A model generated the notes under the pieces. It did no database searches, was not told where the DNA came from, and worked only from the letters and a program-made list of their open reading frames with translations. Of a DNA stretch of 64,000 nt, positions 32,007-42,200 are shown one piece after another. The stretch covers positions 248,001 through 312,000 of the forward strand of contig JAXLUJ010000006.1 of assembly GCA_046329575.1 (NCBI GenBank). The letters run 5' to 3'. Made by a program: the position numbers and the translations under genes. The DNA is from UBA1941 sp046329575. Lineage in GTDB: Bacteria > Bacteroidota > Bacteroidia > Chitinophagales > LD1. Numbering within the stretch: the stretch's first letter is position 1; each line of letters opens with the position of its first letter.

Positions 32007-33347
32007 TTACCTGGGTTGCCATTTCAGATGAAGTACATTTTTAGTGGCGGGTGTAATGCGGTAGCGCTCATCAATGCGGTGATTCACCAGCCACGCAATC
32101 TTCTTGCCCGATTCCAAAACCCACACTTGTTCCTTTTCGCCAATGTGCAACTTTGCATCTTTAAAGAATTTGCTCAGCTTCTTCTTTTTACGATTCATGC
32201 CAAATGGATAGAAATAATCGCCGCGTTTGCGGTGCCGCAGCAACAGCGGAAATTCTAACATATCTGCATTTAAATAAGCCTGATTTTTATCGGCCAAAAT
32301 ATTTATAGTATCAGCCGGAACCCAAGTGCAGCTTAGTTTTCCGGCTGCGGTTTGAATTTCTGAAGTTTCTTTTTCCAGCAAGTAGGTGGAAGTATCCGGC
32401 TCATCGTTTTTCGATAAAATCAGAAAGCGACGGTCTTTAATGATGCGCGCTTTTTCGGTAAGAAATTGTTTGCTTTCGGTGCTATCGAGTGCGGCCAGCA
32501 TGTCATCAATCTGGGAGATGGTAAAATCATGCGGTTTAAGAAATTCAAAAAGCAGCGTACGCGCGTTGATCGTCTTTTTCAATTTCAGTATCGGGATCAC
32601 GGTTTCGTTGCCCCGCTTTAAAAAAAGTTGCCGAAGCTCGCGCTGTACTTTGGTTTCATACCATACCGAAACCTCGTTCATCACGCGAAATTGTTGAGCC
32701 ATGGTTTGTTCAAATCCGGGATTAATGCTTTCAATTATGGGAATCAAACTATGGCGAATTTTGTTTCGGGTGTAAACTTCAGAAGCATTGGAAGCATCCT
32801 GCCGATATTCGAGTTGATGCAGTTGCTGATAGTTTTCCAATTCCTTCCGCAAGGCAAAAAGTAGCGGGCGTAACACTTTTCCATTGCGGATGGGAATGCC
32901 GCGTAAACCGCGGATGCCGGTTCCTTTAATAAAGTGATGAACCGCTGTTTCGATATTGTCGTTAAGATGATGAGCGGTGAGGATATAATCGAATTTATTT
33001 TCGCTCCGCACTTTTTCGAGCCACTCGTACCGCAGTTCGCGCGCCGCTAATTGCGTGCTTTGCTTTTTCTGAGTGGCTATTTGCTCGGTATCAAATGCTA
33101 TACTATGAAAAGGGACGTTGTAACTTTTGGCAAGTGCGGCTACGAACTGTTCATCGCCATCGCTTTCCTCACCGCGAAGTTTAAAGTTACAATGCGCCAA
33201 AGCGAATGGCCAGTTCAACCGGTGAAGCAGATGCGCCAGTGTGGCGGAATCGAGTCCGCCGCTACAGGCCAGCAACATGCTGCAATTTTTAAATGCGATC
33301 TGATTTTGGGTCAGAAAGTCGGTCATTCTTTTCTCGAGAGGAAGCAC
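32007..33347 (-). CDS. tilS: tRNA(Ile)-lysidine synthetase
   Basis: A 446-aa TilS, the ATP-dependent enzyme that changes C34 of tRNA-Ile(CAT) to lysidine so that it reads AUA. The PP-loop motif SGGLDS is at residues 29-34; LAHCNFKLRGEESDGDEQFV, LTAHHLNDNIETAVHHFIKGTGIRGLRGIP and RPLL are the N-terminal domain marks; the C-terminal tRNA-binding domain holds LRHRKRGDYFYPFGMNRKKKKLSKFFKDAKL. Length is normal. Start at ATG 33345-33347. First gene of the tilS - epimerase unit. Confidence 0.95.
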   Translation of the reverse strand: MLPLEKRMTDFLTQNQIAFKNCSMLLACSGGLDSATLAHLLHRLNWPFALAHCNFKLRGEESDGDEQFVAALAKSYNVPFHSIAFDTEQIATQKKQSTQLAARELRYEWLEKVRSENKFDYILTAHHLNDNIETAVHHFIKGTGIRGLRGIPIRNGKVLRPLLFALRKELENYQQLHQLEYRQDASNASEVYTRNKIRHSLIPIIESINPGFEQTMAQQFRVMNEVSVWYETKVQRELRQLFLKRGNETVIPILKLKKTINARTLLFEFLKPHDFTISQIDDMLAALDSTESKQFLTEKARIIKDRRFLILSKNDEPDTSTYLLEKETSEIQTAAGKLSCTWVPADTINILADKNQAYLNADMLEFPLLLRHRKRGDYFYPFGMNRKKKKLSKFFKDAKLHIGEKEQVWVLESGKKIAWLVNHRIDERYRITPATKNVLHLKWQPR

Positions 33348-33733
33348 GAGGCAAAATAAGGATAAGTTGAATAAAATATTGCTTTTCGGTGAATGCTGCT
33401 GCTCTTGGAGATTGCTTTAGCGTCAAGGATTTTTTCTTTCGCAAATGGAATTTTTTAAAGCAGCATTGTTTTTAACGCAAAGAACGCAGTGGTTTCGCAA
33501 AGCATGCAAGGATTTTTTAGCGCAGCAGTTTTCCCTTTCGATACGGATTCGTTTTAACGCGGAGAACGCGGTGGTTTCGCAAAGAACGCAGGGGCTTCGC
33601 AGAGATCGCAATGATTTTTTCTCACCAGGTTTTCCTTTCGATACGGATTTTTTAACGAGGGGAACGCCATGGTTTCGCAGAGGACGAAGAGATTTGCTGA
33701 GGCAGCGGAGAATTCTTTAAAGAGTGACCATTA
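33348..33733. other. Non-coding spacer filled with a degenerate tandem repeat
   Basis: A 386-bp spacer upstream of tilS and downstream of the TPR gene (both minus strand). Most of it is the repeat 33471-33715; an open frame on the minus strand (MRSLRSPCVLC..) is just the repeat read in translation. No terminator or RNA gene was recognised. Confidence 0.6.
33471..33715. repeat. Degenerate tandem repeat, about 80-99 bp unit, 2.7 copies
   Basis: Three units each begin TTTAACG(C/A) followed by AGAACGCAGTGGTTTCGCA-like sequence. The first two end in CCTTTCGATACGGATT. The unit starts are near 33471, 33553 and 33650. The first unit lacks about 18 bp found in the second; the third is cut short. Inside each unit an AACGCNNNG/TTCGCAAAG pattern recurs, so it is a repeat of shorter repeats. 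Confidence 0.8.
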
Positions 33734-34075
33734 CTAAAGCATATCAATAGCCGCCTGAAGTTCGCGAACAGTCTTGGCATCTCCGGCTTGAGTTGCCTTT
33801 TCGATTCCAACAAAAAGAATGCGCCGGGCAGCAGCCGTTTCGCCGAATTGATCGAGCAACTGGCCTAACTGATAGTAAACAGGCACATAATCAGGAAAAC
33901 GCTGCAGCACCATTTCAAATTGCCGCCGCGCCCCTGCGCCATCCTTACCTGCAAGCAACTCCAGCCCAACGGCATAGGGAAAAAAGGCATCGCCCGGCGA
34001 TTGCGCCTCCATTTCCTTTAACTTCTGAATACGTTCCGAATTCATTTCAACAGGGTCTTTAGTTTTCCCAACCAA
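33734..34075 (-). CDS. Small TPR-like protein
   Basis: A 113-aa helical protein with TPR-type repeats: SPGDAFFPYAVGLELLAGKDGAGARRQFEMVLQRFPDYVPVYYQLGQLLDQFGETAAARRILFVGI. Such short proteins are common in Bacteroidota and act as protein-protein scaffolds; no specific role is known. The frame starts at ATG 34075, but the ATG at 34045 (MNSERIQKLKEME) is the more natural start, since the first ten residues overlap the palindrome and promoter zone of etfB. Divergent from etfB. No signal peptide, so cytoplasmic. Confidence 0.75.
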   Translation of the reverse strand: MVGKTKDPVEMNSERIQKLKEMEAQSPGDAFFPYAVGLELLAGKDGAGARRQFEMVLQRFPDYVPVYYQLGQLLDQFGETAAARRILFVGIEKATQAGDAKTVRELQAAIDML

Positions 34076-34084
34076 ACGTTTGGT
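34071..34084. promoter_or_regulatory. 14-bp palindrome over the etfBA -33 box (candidate operator)
   Basis: ACCAAACGTTTGGT is a perfect palindrome. The TTTG at 34079-34082 inside it serves as the -33 box of the etfB promoter. The site sits between the divergent TPR gene and etfB, where a repressor or activator dimer could act. Confidence 0.5.
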
Positions 34085-34109
34085 AAAATAAATTTATACG
34101 CTACATTCG
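34079..34109 (+). promoter_or_regulatory. Promoter of etfBA
   Basis: TTTG (34079-34082), 19 bp spacer, then TACATTCG (34102-34109): the Bacteroidota promoter pattern with one mismatch. The ATG of etfB is 21 bp downstream. Confidence 0.65.
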
Positions 34110-34130
34110 CCTCGCAAAATAACAACGGAA

Positions 34131-34871
34131 ATGAAAATATTAGTACCGATAAGCAAGGTTCCCGACACTACGTCGAAAATTGCTTTTACCGACAACAACA
34201 GCAAGTTTGTTACCGACAACGTACAATTCATAATGAACCCCACCGATGAGTGGTATGCCTTAACACGCGCCATTGAACTAAAGGAACAGCAAGGCGGCGA
34301 AGTAGTGGTTATAAATGTAGGTTTAGCCGATGCCGACGCCATTATTCAGAAAGCTTTGGCCATTGGCGCTGATAGCGCGGTGCGCATTGATGCCGACCCT
34401 ACCGATGCATTTCAGGTGGCCGCTGAAATTGCAAACCATGTAAAAAGTGGAGGTTACGATCTCATTATTACCGGAAAAGAAACCATCGACTACAACAGTT
34501 TTGAAGTAGGTGGAATGATTGCTGAATTGCTCGACTGGAATGCGGCGGCATTGGTTTCAAAATTGGAAATTGCTGATGGCAAAGCTACTGCCACCCGCGA
34601 TATTGAAGGCGGTACCGAAACTGTTGAAATGGCCTTGCCTGCGGTAATTTGCGCTACTAAAGATCTGGCACAGGCCCGTATCCCGAACATGAAAGGCATC
34701 ATGGGCGCGCGCACTAAGCCGAAGCAAGTGTTGCCTGCTTCAGGCGCTGAAAAACGCACTGTGATTGCATCGTACAGCCTTCCTGAAAAGGCGAAGGAGG
34801 TAAAAATGATCAGTCCGGACAATGTGGGCGAACTGGTTCGTTTGTTGCACGAAGAAGCCAAAGTGATTTAA
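34131..34871 (+). CDS. etfB: Electron transfer flavoprotein, beta subunit
   Basis: A 246-aa EtfB, the AMP-binding subunit that with EtfA carries electrons from acyl-CoA and related dehydrogenases to the quinone pool. Marks: MKILVPISKVPDTTSKIAF, MNPTDEWYALTRAIELKEQ, GADSAVRIDAD, ITGKETIDYNSFEVGGMIAELLDW, and the recognition-type end KGIMGARTKPKQV. Usual length. It is followed by etfA after 26 bp. Its promoter carries a palindrome over the -33 box, so transcription may be controlled. The electron acceptor could be the Fe-S/membrane pair at 11.4-13.5 kb. Confidence 0.95.
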   Translation: MKILVPISKVPDTTSKIAFTDNNSKFVTDNVQFIMNPTDEWYALTRAIELKEQQGGEVVVINVGLADADAIIQKALAIGADSAVRIDADPTDAFQVAAEIANHVKSGGYDLIITGKETIDYNSFEVGGMIAELLDWNAAALVSKLEIADGKATATRDIEGGTETVEMALPAVICATKDLAQARIPNMKGIMGARTKPKQVLPASGAEKRTVIASYSLPEKAKEVKMISPDNVGELVRLLHEEAKVI

Positions 34872-34897
34872 TTGATAACTGTTCAAAAAATTATAAA

Positions 34898-35872
34898 ATG
34901 AGTGTATTAGCAGTATTGGAAGTTGCAGGCGGAAAGGTAAAAAAGACCTCTTACGAAGCCGCGTATTATGCATCGAAAGTTGCCGAAACCCTGGGTACTG
35001 AAGCGGTTGCGGTTCTATTAGGCGAAGCAAGTGCCGATGAACTCAGCAATTTGGGTAATTATGGTGTGCGTCAAATCTGGCATTGCAACGATGCGAAGTT
35101 CCATGTGTTTGATTCGAAAGCGCATGCACGGGCTGTGGAAGAAGCAGTAGCTGCGGCCAAGGCCGATGTAGTGATTTTGTCGTTCAACCCGAACGGAAAA
35201 TTATTGGCGCCGCGTTTGGCGGTGCGTTTAAAGGCCGGTTATGTTCCGGGGGCCAGCAGTTTGCCTGAAGTAAGTGGCGCTGCGCTGAATGTGGTGAAGA
35301 ATGTTTTTTCAGGAAAGGCAAAAGCAACTTATAGCGTAGCTACTGAAAAGAAAGTGATTGCAATTAGTCCGAATTCTTTCTCACCGGTAAAAGGATCAGG
35401 CACTGCCACCGTGAACGCATTCAGTCCGTCATCAGCCGAATTTGGTGTAACGGTAAAATCGGTAAACAAAGCAGAAGGTGAAATTTCACTTACTGAAGCG
35501 GATATTGTTGTTTCAGCAGGCCGTGGTTTGAAAGGCCCTGAAAATTGGGGCATGATCGAAGAATTAGCGAAGGAATTGGGTGCTGCTACCGCGTGTTCGC
35601 GTCCGGTTGCCGATGTAGATTGGAGGCCGCACCACGAGCACGTAGGGCAAACCGGCTTCACGGTAAAACCTAATTTGTACATTGCTATCGGTATTTCCGG
35701 AGCTATTCAGCACCTTGCAGGGGTAAATCAGTCGAAAGTAATTGTGGTGATCAACTCTGATCCTGAAGCGCCATTCTTCAAAGCTGCCGATTACGGCATT
35801 GTGGGCGATGCGTTTCAGGTAGTGCCAAAACTGATTGAAGAAGTGAAGAAATATCATGCTTCGGCACATTAA
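34898..35872 (+). CDS. etfA: Electron transfer flavoprotein, alpha subunit
   Basis: A 324-aa EtfA, the FAD-binding subunit and partner of EtfB. The FAD domain is C-terminal: VSAGRGLKGPENWGMIEELAKELGAATACSRPVAD, then HEHVGQTGFTVKPNLYIAIGISGAIQHLAGV and VVINSDPEAPFFKAADYGIVGD. The conserved Arg, Ser and Asp of the FAD site are present. Length is normal. A strong terminator lies 24 bp after the stop, so etfBA form a two-gene operon. Confidence 0.95.
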   Translation: MSVLAVLEVAGGKVKKTSYEAAYYASKVAETLGTEAVAVLLGEASADELSNLGNYGVRQIWHCNDAKFHVFDSKAHARAVEEAVAAAKADVVILSFNPNGKLLAPRLAVRLKAGYVPGASSLPEVSGAALNVVKNVFSGKAKATYSVATEKKVIAISPNSFSPVKGSGTATVNAFSPSSAEFGVTVKSVNKAEGEISLTEADIVVSAGRGLKGPENWGMIEELAKELGAATACSRPVADVDWRPHHEHVGQTGFTVKPNLYIAIGISGAIQHLAGVNQSKVIVVINSDPEAPFFKAADYGIVGDAFQVVPKLIEEVKKYHASAH

Positions 35873-35896
35873 ATCGTTTGGATAGAAAAATGCAAG

Positions 35897-35924
35897 ACCT
35901 CCGGAATTCCGGAGGTTTTTTTTT
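35897..35924 (+). terminator. Rho-independent terminator of etfBA
   Basis: The stem ACCTCCGG/CCGGAGGT with loop AATT (35897-35916) is followed by a run of T. Confidence 0.92.
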
Positions 35925-35980
35925 GAAACCCTAAATCAACCCTTTTCACCAATTGAACCTTTACGCCGTTCATCAATTCA

Positions 35981-36025
35981 CCATACCTACCACACCTACC
36001 ACACCCACCACACCTACAACACCTC
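35981..36025. repeat. Simple repeat, about five ACACCTACC units
   Basis: A C/A-rich 9-bp unit repeated with single-base changes (ACACCTACC, ACACCCACC, ACACCTACA). It lies 57 bp after the etfA terminator. Confidence 0.75.
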
Positions 36026-36201
36026 CCTTAAACCTATGACCAAAATCATATTTATTTATTTCATAATGTATGTTGAACTCAAGTGTTTACGTGGGGTTTG
36101 GCAGCGTTACGCATTACATATTAATACTTTATGTAACAAAACAAAGGTTACGGGCGTAAAAAAGGGGCATAAACCAATAAATCCCCTAGGCCTGATGGCT
36201 C

Positions 36202-39200
36202 ATGAAGAAATTTTATGAAACATCACCCTACCTACATCTCACTTATTGCGCCCAAGAGGCAAAGCGCGCCTTACAAAGGAGTGTTTTTAAGCGATTAAGT
36301 ATTGCCTTAGCCGTGTTACTGACGCTGGCTTCTGGCGAAAGCCGGGCGCAATGCAGCGGTTGCACCACTACCATCAATTCGAACACCGGTTTTTCGGTGA
36401 ATTCCGGGCAGGTAGTTTGTTACACATTTACCGGGAGTTTTAATAAAACCATCACGTTAAACGGGGGAACGTTGTGTGTGGCGCCGGGAGCGAACATCAC
36501 TGGCGGTACCATCAACACTAACAGCGCCTCCACGATCAATAACTATGGAAATATAAGCGTTACCCTTAACAACTGGAACAGCGGATGTATTCTGAATAAT
36601 TATGGTTCATTTACAGGAGGCATATCGATGGGTTCCGGTTCGCAGGTGAATAACTTTTCCGGAGGCACTTTATCGCCTTCCTCTTTCACGCCGAATGGCG
36701 GTACCATGACCAATGCCGCAGGCGGCACGATGACCTTGCCGGGTGGCTTGAATTTTCCCAGTGGTTTTATTCTTACAAGCAACGGCACCGCCAACCTTGG
36801 TTCATTTACCCTTAATTCAGGAAGCACTGTTTCTTTAAATGGCACAACTACCATCAGCGGTAACGTACAAAACAATGCCTCATTTACTCTTGCCGGACCA
36901 GCTACGATTTCAGGCACCTTTAGAAATAATAACACCGGCACCACTAACTTTTCAGGAGGAATCACTATTACCGGTAACACCAACAATGATGGTACCATCA
37001 ATCTTGCCGGAAATCTAAGTATTGGTGGCACCTATGCTGATAATTCCGGCGCTACAATTAAACAAACACAAAGCGGATGTAGTACAGTTACCATTTCCGG
37101 TGGAAATTCAGGAGGAAATGGAACATTTAACGGCAATGGAAATGGCATGATCATCAATAGCGCTCCGGGTAACCCTGCGAGTATGATCAATGGGGCGTCG
37201 GCCACCATTACTGCGCCAACTCAACAACCTACCGGTTTATCGCTTTCGGTAACTAATCTTTTAGTTAACGGAAGTTTTACGGCTCCTTCTGCAAGTATTT
37301 CCGGTTACATTGTATTGCGGAAAATAGGCGCCCCTGTTCCTACTGATAATCCAACTGCTTACGGCAATTATTCGGTAGGTAGTACGATTGGCGCCTGTAC
37401 TGTAGTTGCTCTGGTAACCGGTGGAAGCACCGGCACAAAAACATTTTCTGACTTGATTCCAATTTCAGGTTGTGGTCAGAATGTGTATTACCGCATCTTC
37501 TCGTACAATGGTGGCGGCGCTTGTAAGAATTTTTATTTGAGTAGTCCGCTTACCGGCAATACCACGTTCACCAATCCCACGGCAACTATTACATCATCTG
37601 GTGTTACTACCTTTTGTGTAGGTGGAAGTGTAACGCTCACCGCATCAGGTGGCAGCACTTACTCGTGGAGCACGGGTGCGGCATCAGCATCAATAGTTGC
37701 TACTACTACCAATACTTATACCGTTACCGTAACCAATACCACTGGTTGTACGGCTTCTGCAAATCGCGCGGTTACGGTAAATGGACCAACTCCTTCAGTA
37801 AATAATGGCATCTCCTGCAACGGATCAACAGTCACCCTTACTGCCACAGGTGGCACCACTTATGTATGGAGCACCGGCGCTACTTCTTCCAGCATCAGCA
37901 CGGCGGTTGCAGGCACCTACACCGTTACCGCTACTACATCAGGATGTACAGCTACGGCCAGCGGTGTAGTTACTTCTGGGACGGCGCCAATAGTTTCCGC
38001 AGCATCAAATTCACCTGTAAACGTGGGCAGCACCATCAACCTCACTTCTTCGGTTTCAGGCGGAACTTCTCCTTATACTTATTCCTGGAGCGGGCCGGCT
38101 TCGTTCACTTCCAGTGCCGCCTCCCCAAGTATTACCGGAGCCACTGCTGCCATGGCCGGCACTTATACCATCACTGTTACCGGTAACAACACTTGTTCAG
38201 CCAGCGCTTCTACCGCTGTTGTTATTGTTTCACCCGGTGGCACCGCTTCTAATTTGAAATTATGGCTGAAGGCTAATACAGGTGTTACATCCGTAGCTAC
38301 ATTGGTAACTGCATGGAACGATCAGAGCGGAAGCGGAAACAATGCCACTACAGTGAATGGCGTTTCACCGGTTTTTACTTCGAATCAAATCAACGCCTAT
38401 CCTACCGTTAACTTTTCTTCTACCGGAGGTTTACAAGGAACTTTCACTACGGCCATCACTTCTAACAATATCACAGCCTTTGCTGTGGCGCAACCGCAAA
38501 CCGGCGGTACCAACCCAAGTATTTTTTCAATAGCGCCATCAGGTACTGCCGATAATACTTCAGCTCTAAGTTCCGCATTATTCTATAACAACGGAACGAA
38601 TTTGCTTACTTATCGCAATAGCAGTTCGCTTGGAAATAGTCCCGGCGCTATTAACGGACTGCCAAGCGCCTTCACTACTTCTTTTTCTGCCAGTTACGAT
38701 TCCTTCTTTACAAATGGACGTTACAACAACCGAAGTGCCTATACCGCAGCGGCCTTCAACGGTCAGGTGTACACCATTGGCAGCCGCTATCCTGCTGCAT
38801 TGGCTAACTATTTAACCGGGAAAGTAGCGGAAGTGGTATTTTACGATCGCCAACTTACACCGGCAGAGCGGAATCGTGTGGAAAGTTATCTGGCTATAAA
38901 ATATGGACTTAGCTTAAGCCAAACTGTTGCCACCAATTACAATTCGTCATCGGGTATTACGTATTGGTCAGCTTCGGCAAATGGCATTTACAACAACAAT
39001 ATTTTTGGCGTAGGAATCGATAACGGATCCGCCTTAAATCAAACCGGATCAGTAAGTATAAACACTTCTAAATTGAGCATTGCCAACGCATCATCGTTAA
39101 CCGATAATTCATTTTTAATGGTGAGCGATAATGGTGGCGCTGATGTAGTAACCGCAGTATCCGGATTACCTGACACTATTGACGGCAAAATTAGTTTGCA

Positions 39201-42200
39201 ATGGCGAGTGTCGCAAACCGGAACGCGCACAGCTGCCGATTTCACATACGATCGCACCAGCACCGGATTTGGAGTTTTTGCGTCTATTGCATCGGCTATG
39301 ACGCCTTGTTTATTGGTTGACTCCAATGCAGATGGTGTGTATGAACGTTCGGTTAGAGCTTCTTCTATTGTTGGAAATTTAAGCACCTTTAATGCCAATC
39401 TTCCAAATGGAGCGTTGTTTACCATAGGATTCGATGCACGGCTTGATTACGGTGATGCTATGGGTGCTGCCACTCCATTAGCATCCGGCGGAGCAGCACA
39501 CGTGATTGTACCAGGGGTAAAATTGGGAACAAAAGAAGATACGGAAGCTGATGGCATTCCTTCACCAAATTCATTAAGCGATGATACCACGGGAGTGAAT
39601 GATGATGATGGTGTTGACTTCAACATTGGTGTGGCTACTAATGGAGAAAATATTTTGCAAATCGGTATGGCGAATGCTATTCGTGTAACAGCCAGTGTAG
39701 CCGGTTATCTGGACGCCTGGATCGATTATAACCACAATAATAATTTTAATGATCCCGGTGAGCAGGTGTTCATTAACACGGCACTGGCAGCAGGATTGAA
39801 TACGATCTCTTTTAATATTTCTGACTCTGTAGATTATGGTCCTACCGCTATGCGTTTCCGGTTTGCGTTGGCAGCCGGTGATGTTACTTCTCCATCTGGT
39901 TTTGCAACAAATGGTGAAGTGGAAGATTACAAGGTTTATGTGACGGCACCACTGGTTGGTCCATGTACCAACGGTTTCCAGAACCCAGGCTTTGAAATGG
40001 GTCCAATCATTGCCTCCAACACTTATCTGGTTACTGATCAAATGAATTTACCTTATTGGAAAACTACTGCAAGCGACAAGCAGGTAGAAGTCTGGAGTTC
40101 ACCATTCCTGGGTGTAACGGCTTATGAAGGCAATCAATTCATGGAGTTGAACGCAAACGTTCCCGGCGCGTTGTATCAGGATATTTACACACAACCAGGC
40201 GTTACATTCATCTGGCATTTCGCACACCACGGGCGCGACGGCCGCGATGTTTGTAATTTGAAAATCGGTCGCCCGGGTGCTACTGTTCAGGTGGCCCTGG
40301 CTTCGGATAGCAATGATAAGTGGTATGTGTATTCCGGTTCATATACAGTTCCTGCCAATCAGTACATCACTCGTTTCGAATTCAATGCAGTGAGTACGGC
40401 CAACGGAAGTTTGTCGATAGGAAACTTGCTTGACGATGTGTTTGTTTCCAACAGTTTTGATTATGGCGATGCCCCGGTAAGTTATAGCACTTTGCGCGCT
40501 GCCGGTGGGCCTTATCATAACATCAACACTGATTTACGTTTAGGTGCAAATGTAAGCTGTGATGCTGACGGACAACCTTCTACCCTCGCTAACATTGATA
40601 CTTATGACGATGGAATTACTTTCCCTGCCGTAAGTGCTTCAGCAACTTCCTATACCGTGAATGTATCGGTATACAATAACACAGGCGCAAATGCCACATT
40701 GGCCGGTTGGATTGACTACAACAAGAACGGTGTGTTCGATGCTGCGGAAAGAGTTTCCATCACCGTTCCAACCAGTACATCGCAACAAGCACTCACCATG
40801 ACGTTCACACCGCCATCTTATTCAACAACAGCCGGTTCTATTTATGCTCGCTTCCGTATCGCTTCTACCGCATCAGAGGTAAACTTACCAACCGGCTTTG
40901 CGAATAGTGGCGAAGTAGAAGATTATGTAATTAGTTGTGCCGGGTTGGCAAAACCAACACCTATTAATAATGGTCCCGTTTGTGCGCGTTCACCACTTAA
41001 TTTGACCGCTAATGGCACTGGAGCTGCTTATCGCTGGACAGGGCCGAACAGTTACACCAGTTCTACACAAAACCCTACTATTAGTTCTCCTGCAGTAGCT
41101 GATTCGGGATGGTATCGCGCCTATGTTTTCTTTGCCAATGGTTGCAGTACCGACTCGGCCACACGCGTTCAAATCAACAATTGCACAGTTTCTATAAACG
41201 GTACATTCTTTAACGACCAGAATGGAAATGGCGTACAGAATGTCAATGACACCGCAGGAAATTTGGGCCAGACTTTTTATGCCGTGTTGCGCGATACCAA
41301 CAATGTAGTAGTTGCTAGTCTTTCCGTGCCTTCCAACGGTTCCTTCACCTTCACTGGTGTTCCGGCCTACACCTCAGGCTTGAGCATCGCGCCAAGCACA
41401 TCTTCGGTAACAGTGGGTGCTACTTTCAGCACACCATCATGGCCTGCGAATTGGGCAGGAACTGCAGGAAATTATGGCACCAACAACGTATTGGCAACCG
41501 GCATTTACACCACTGGCGATTATGTTCGCCTGATTACAGGAGGCAGCAATATCAGCGGTATTACCATGGGCTTCGATCGCCTGGCCGTTTCAACCGGACA
41601 GAGCTACACCATTACACATCCGCTCCATAATTCGCAATTGTCGCTCACTTCGGCTTCCTCGCTTGGCGCATTGGCCGCCACTGATGCAGAAGACAAATCG
41701 GTAAAAACATTCCAGATCACCTCGTTGGCATCCATGAACAGCAACCAGTTATACTACGATGCTAATAACGACGGCGTTTTGGCTCCGGGTGAACTACTAA
41801 GCACAGGTGCTGTAATCAGCAACTACACGCCTTCCAAATTGTATATCAAGTTCACCGGCCTGGGATCGTTAAGTGCCATGTTCGACTATGCCGCCATCGA
41901 TTCGGCAGTGAAAACCGGCGCTTCGGTTCATTACACTATCAATTGGGCACAGGCGCTTCCTGTAAAGATGCTGTATTTCACCGCTGTAAAAGAAGGTGAA
42001 ACCGGATTACTGAAGTGGTCAACAGCCGCTGAAATTGATAATCATCATTTCGATTTGGAACGTTCAGCAGATGCTTCCAACTGGGAAAAGATAGCGGAAG
42101 TGGAAGGCAATGGAACTACCAGTCAGCAACACAACTATTCTCATGTTGATGAACATCCGCTTCGCGGTATCAACTATTATCGATTAATACAGTTTGATAT

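Larger units (their letters stand above)
35873..36201. other. Spacer: etfA terminator, simple repeat, leader of the next gene
   Basis: A 329-bp spacer. After the terminator come the 9-bp simple repeat (35981-36025) and an A/T-rich stretch with no convincing promoter box. A 60-codon frame at 36036 overlaps the next gene and has no recognisable features; I do not call it. Confidence 0.6.

Noticed and set aside
36036..36218. 60-codon frame before the 2100-aa gene
   Set aside because: Overlaps the next start, no promoter and no recognisable features.
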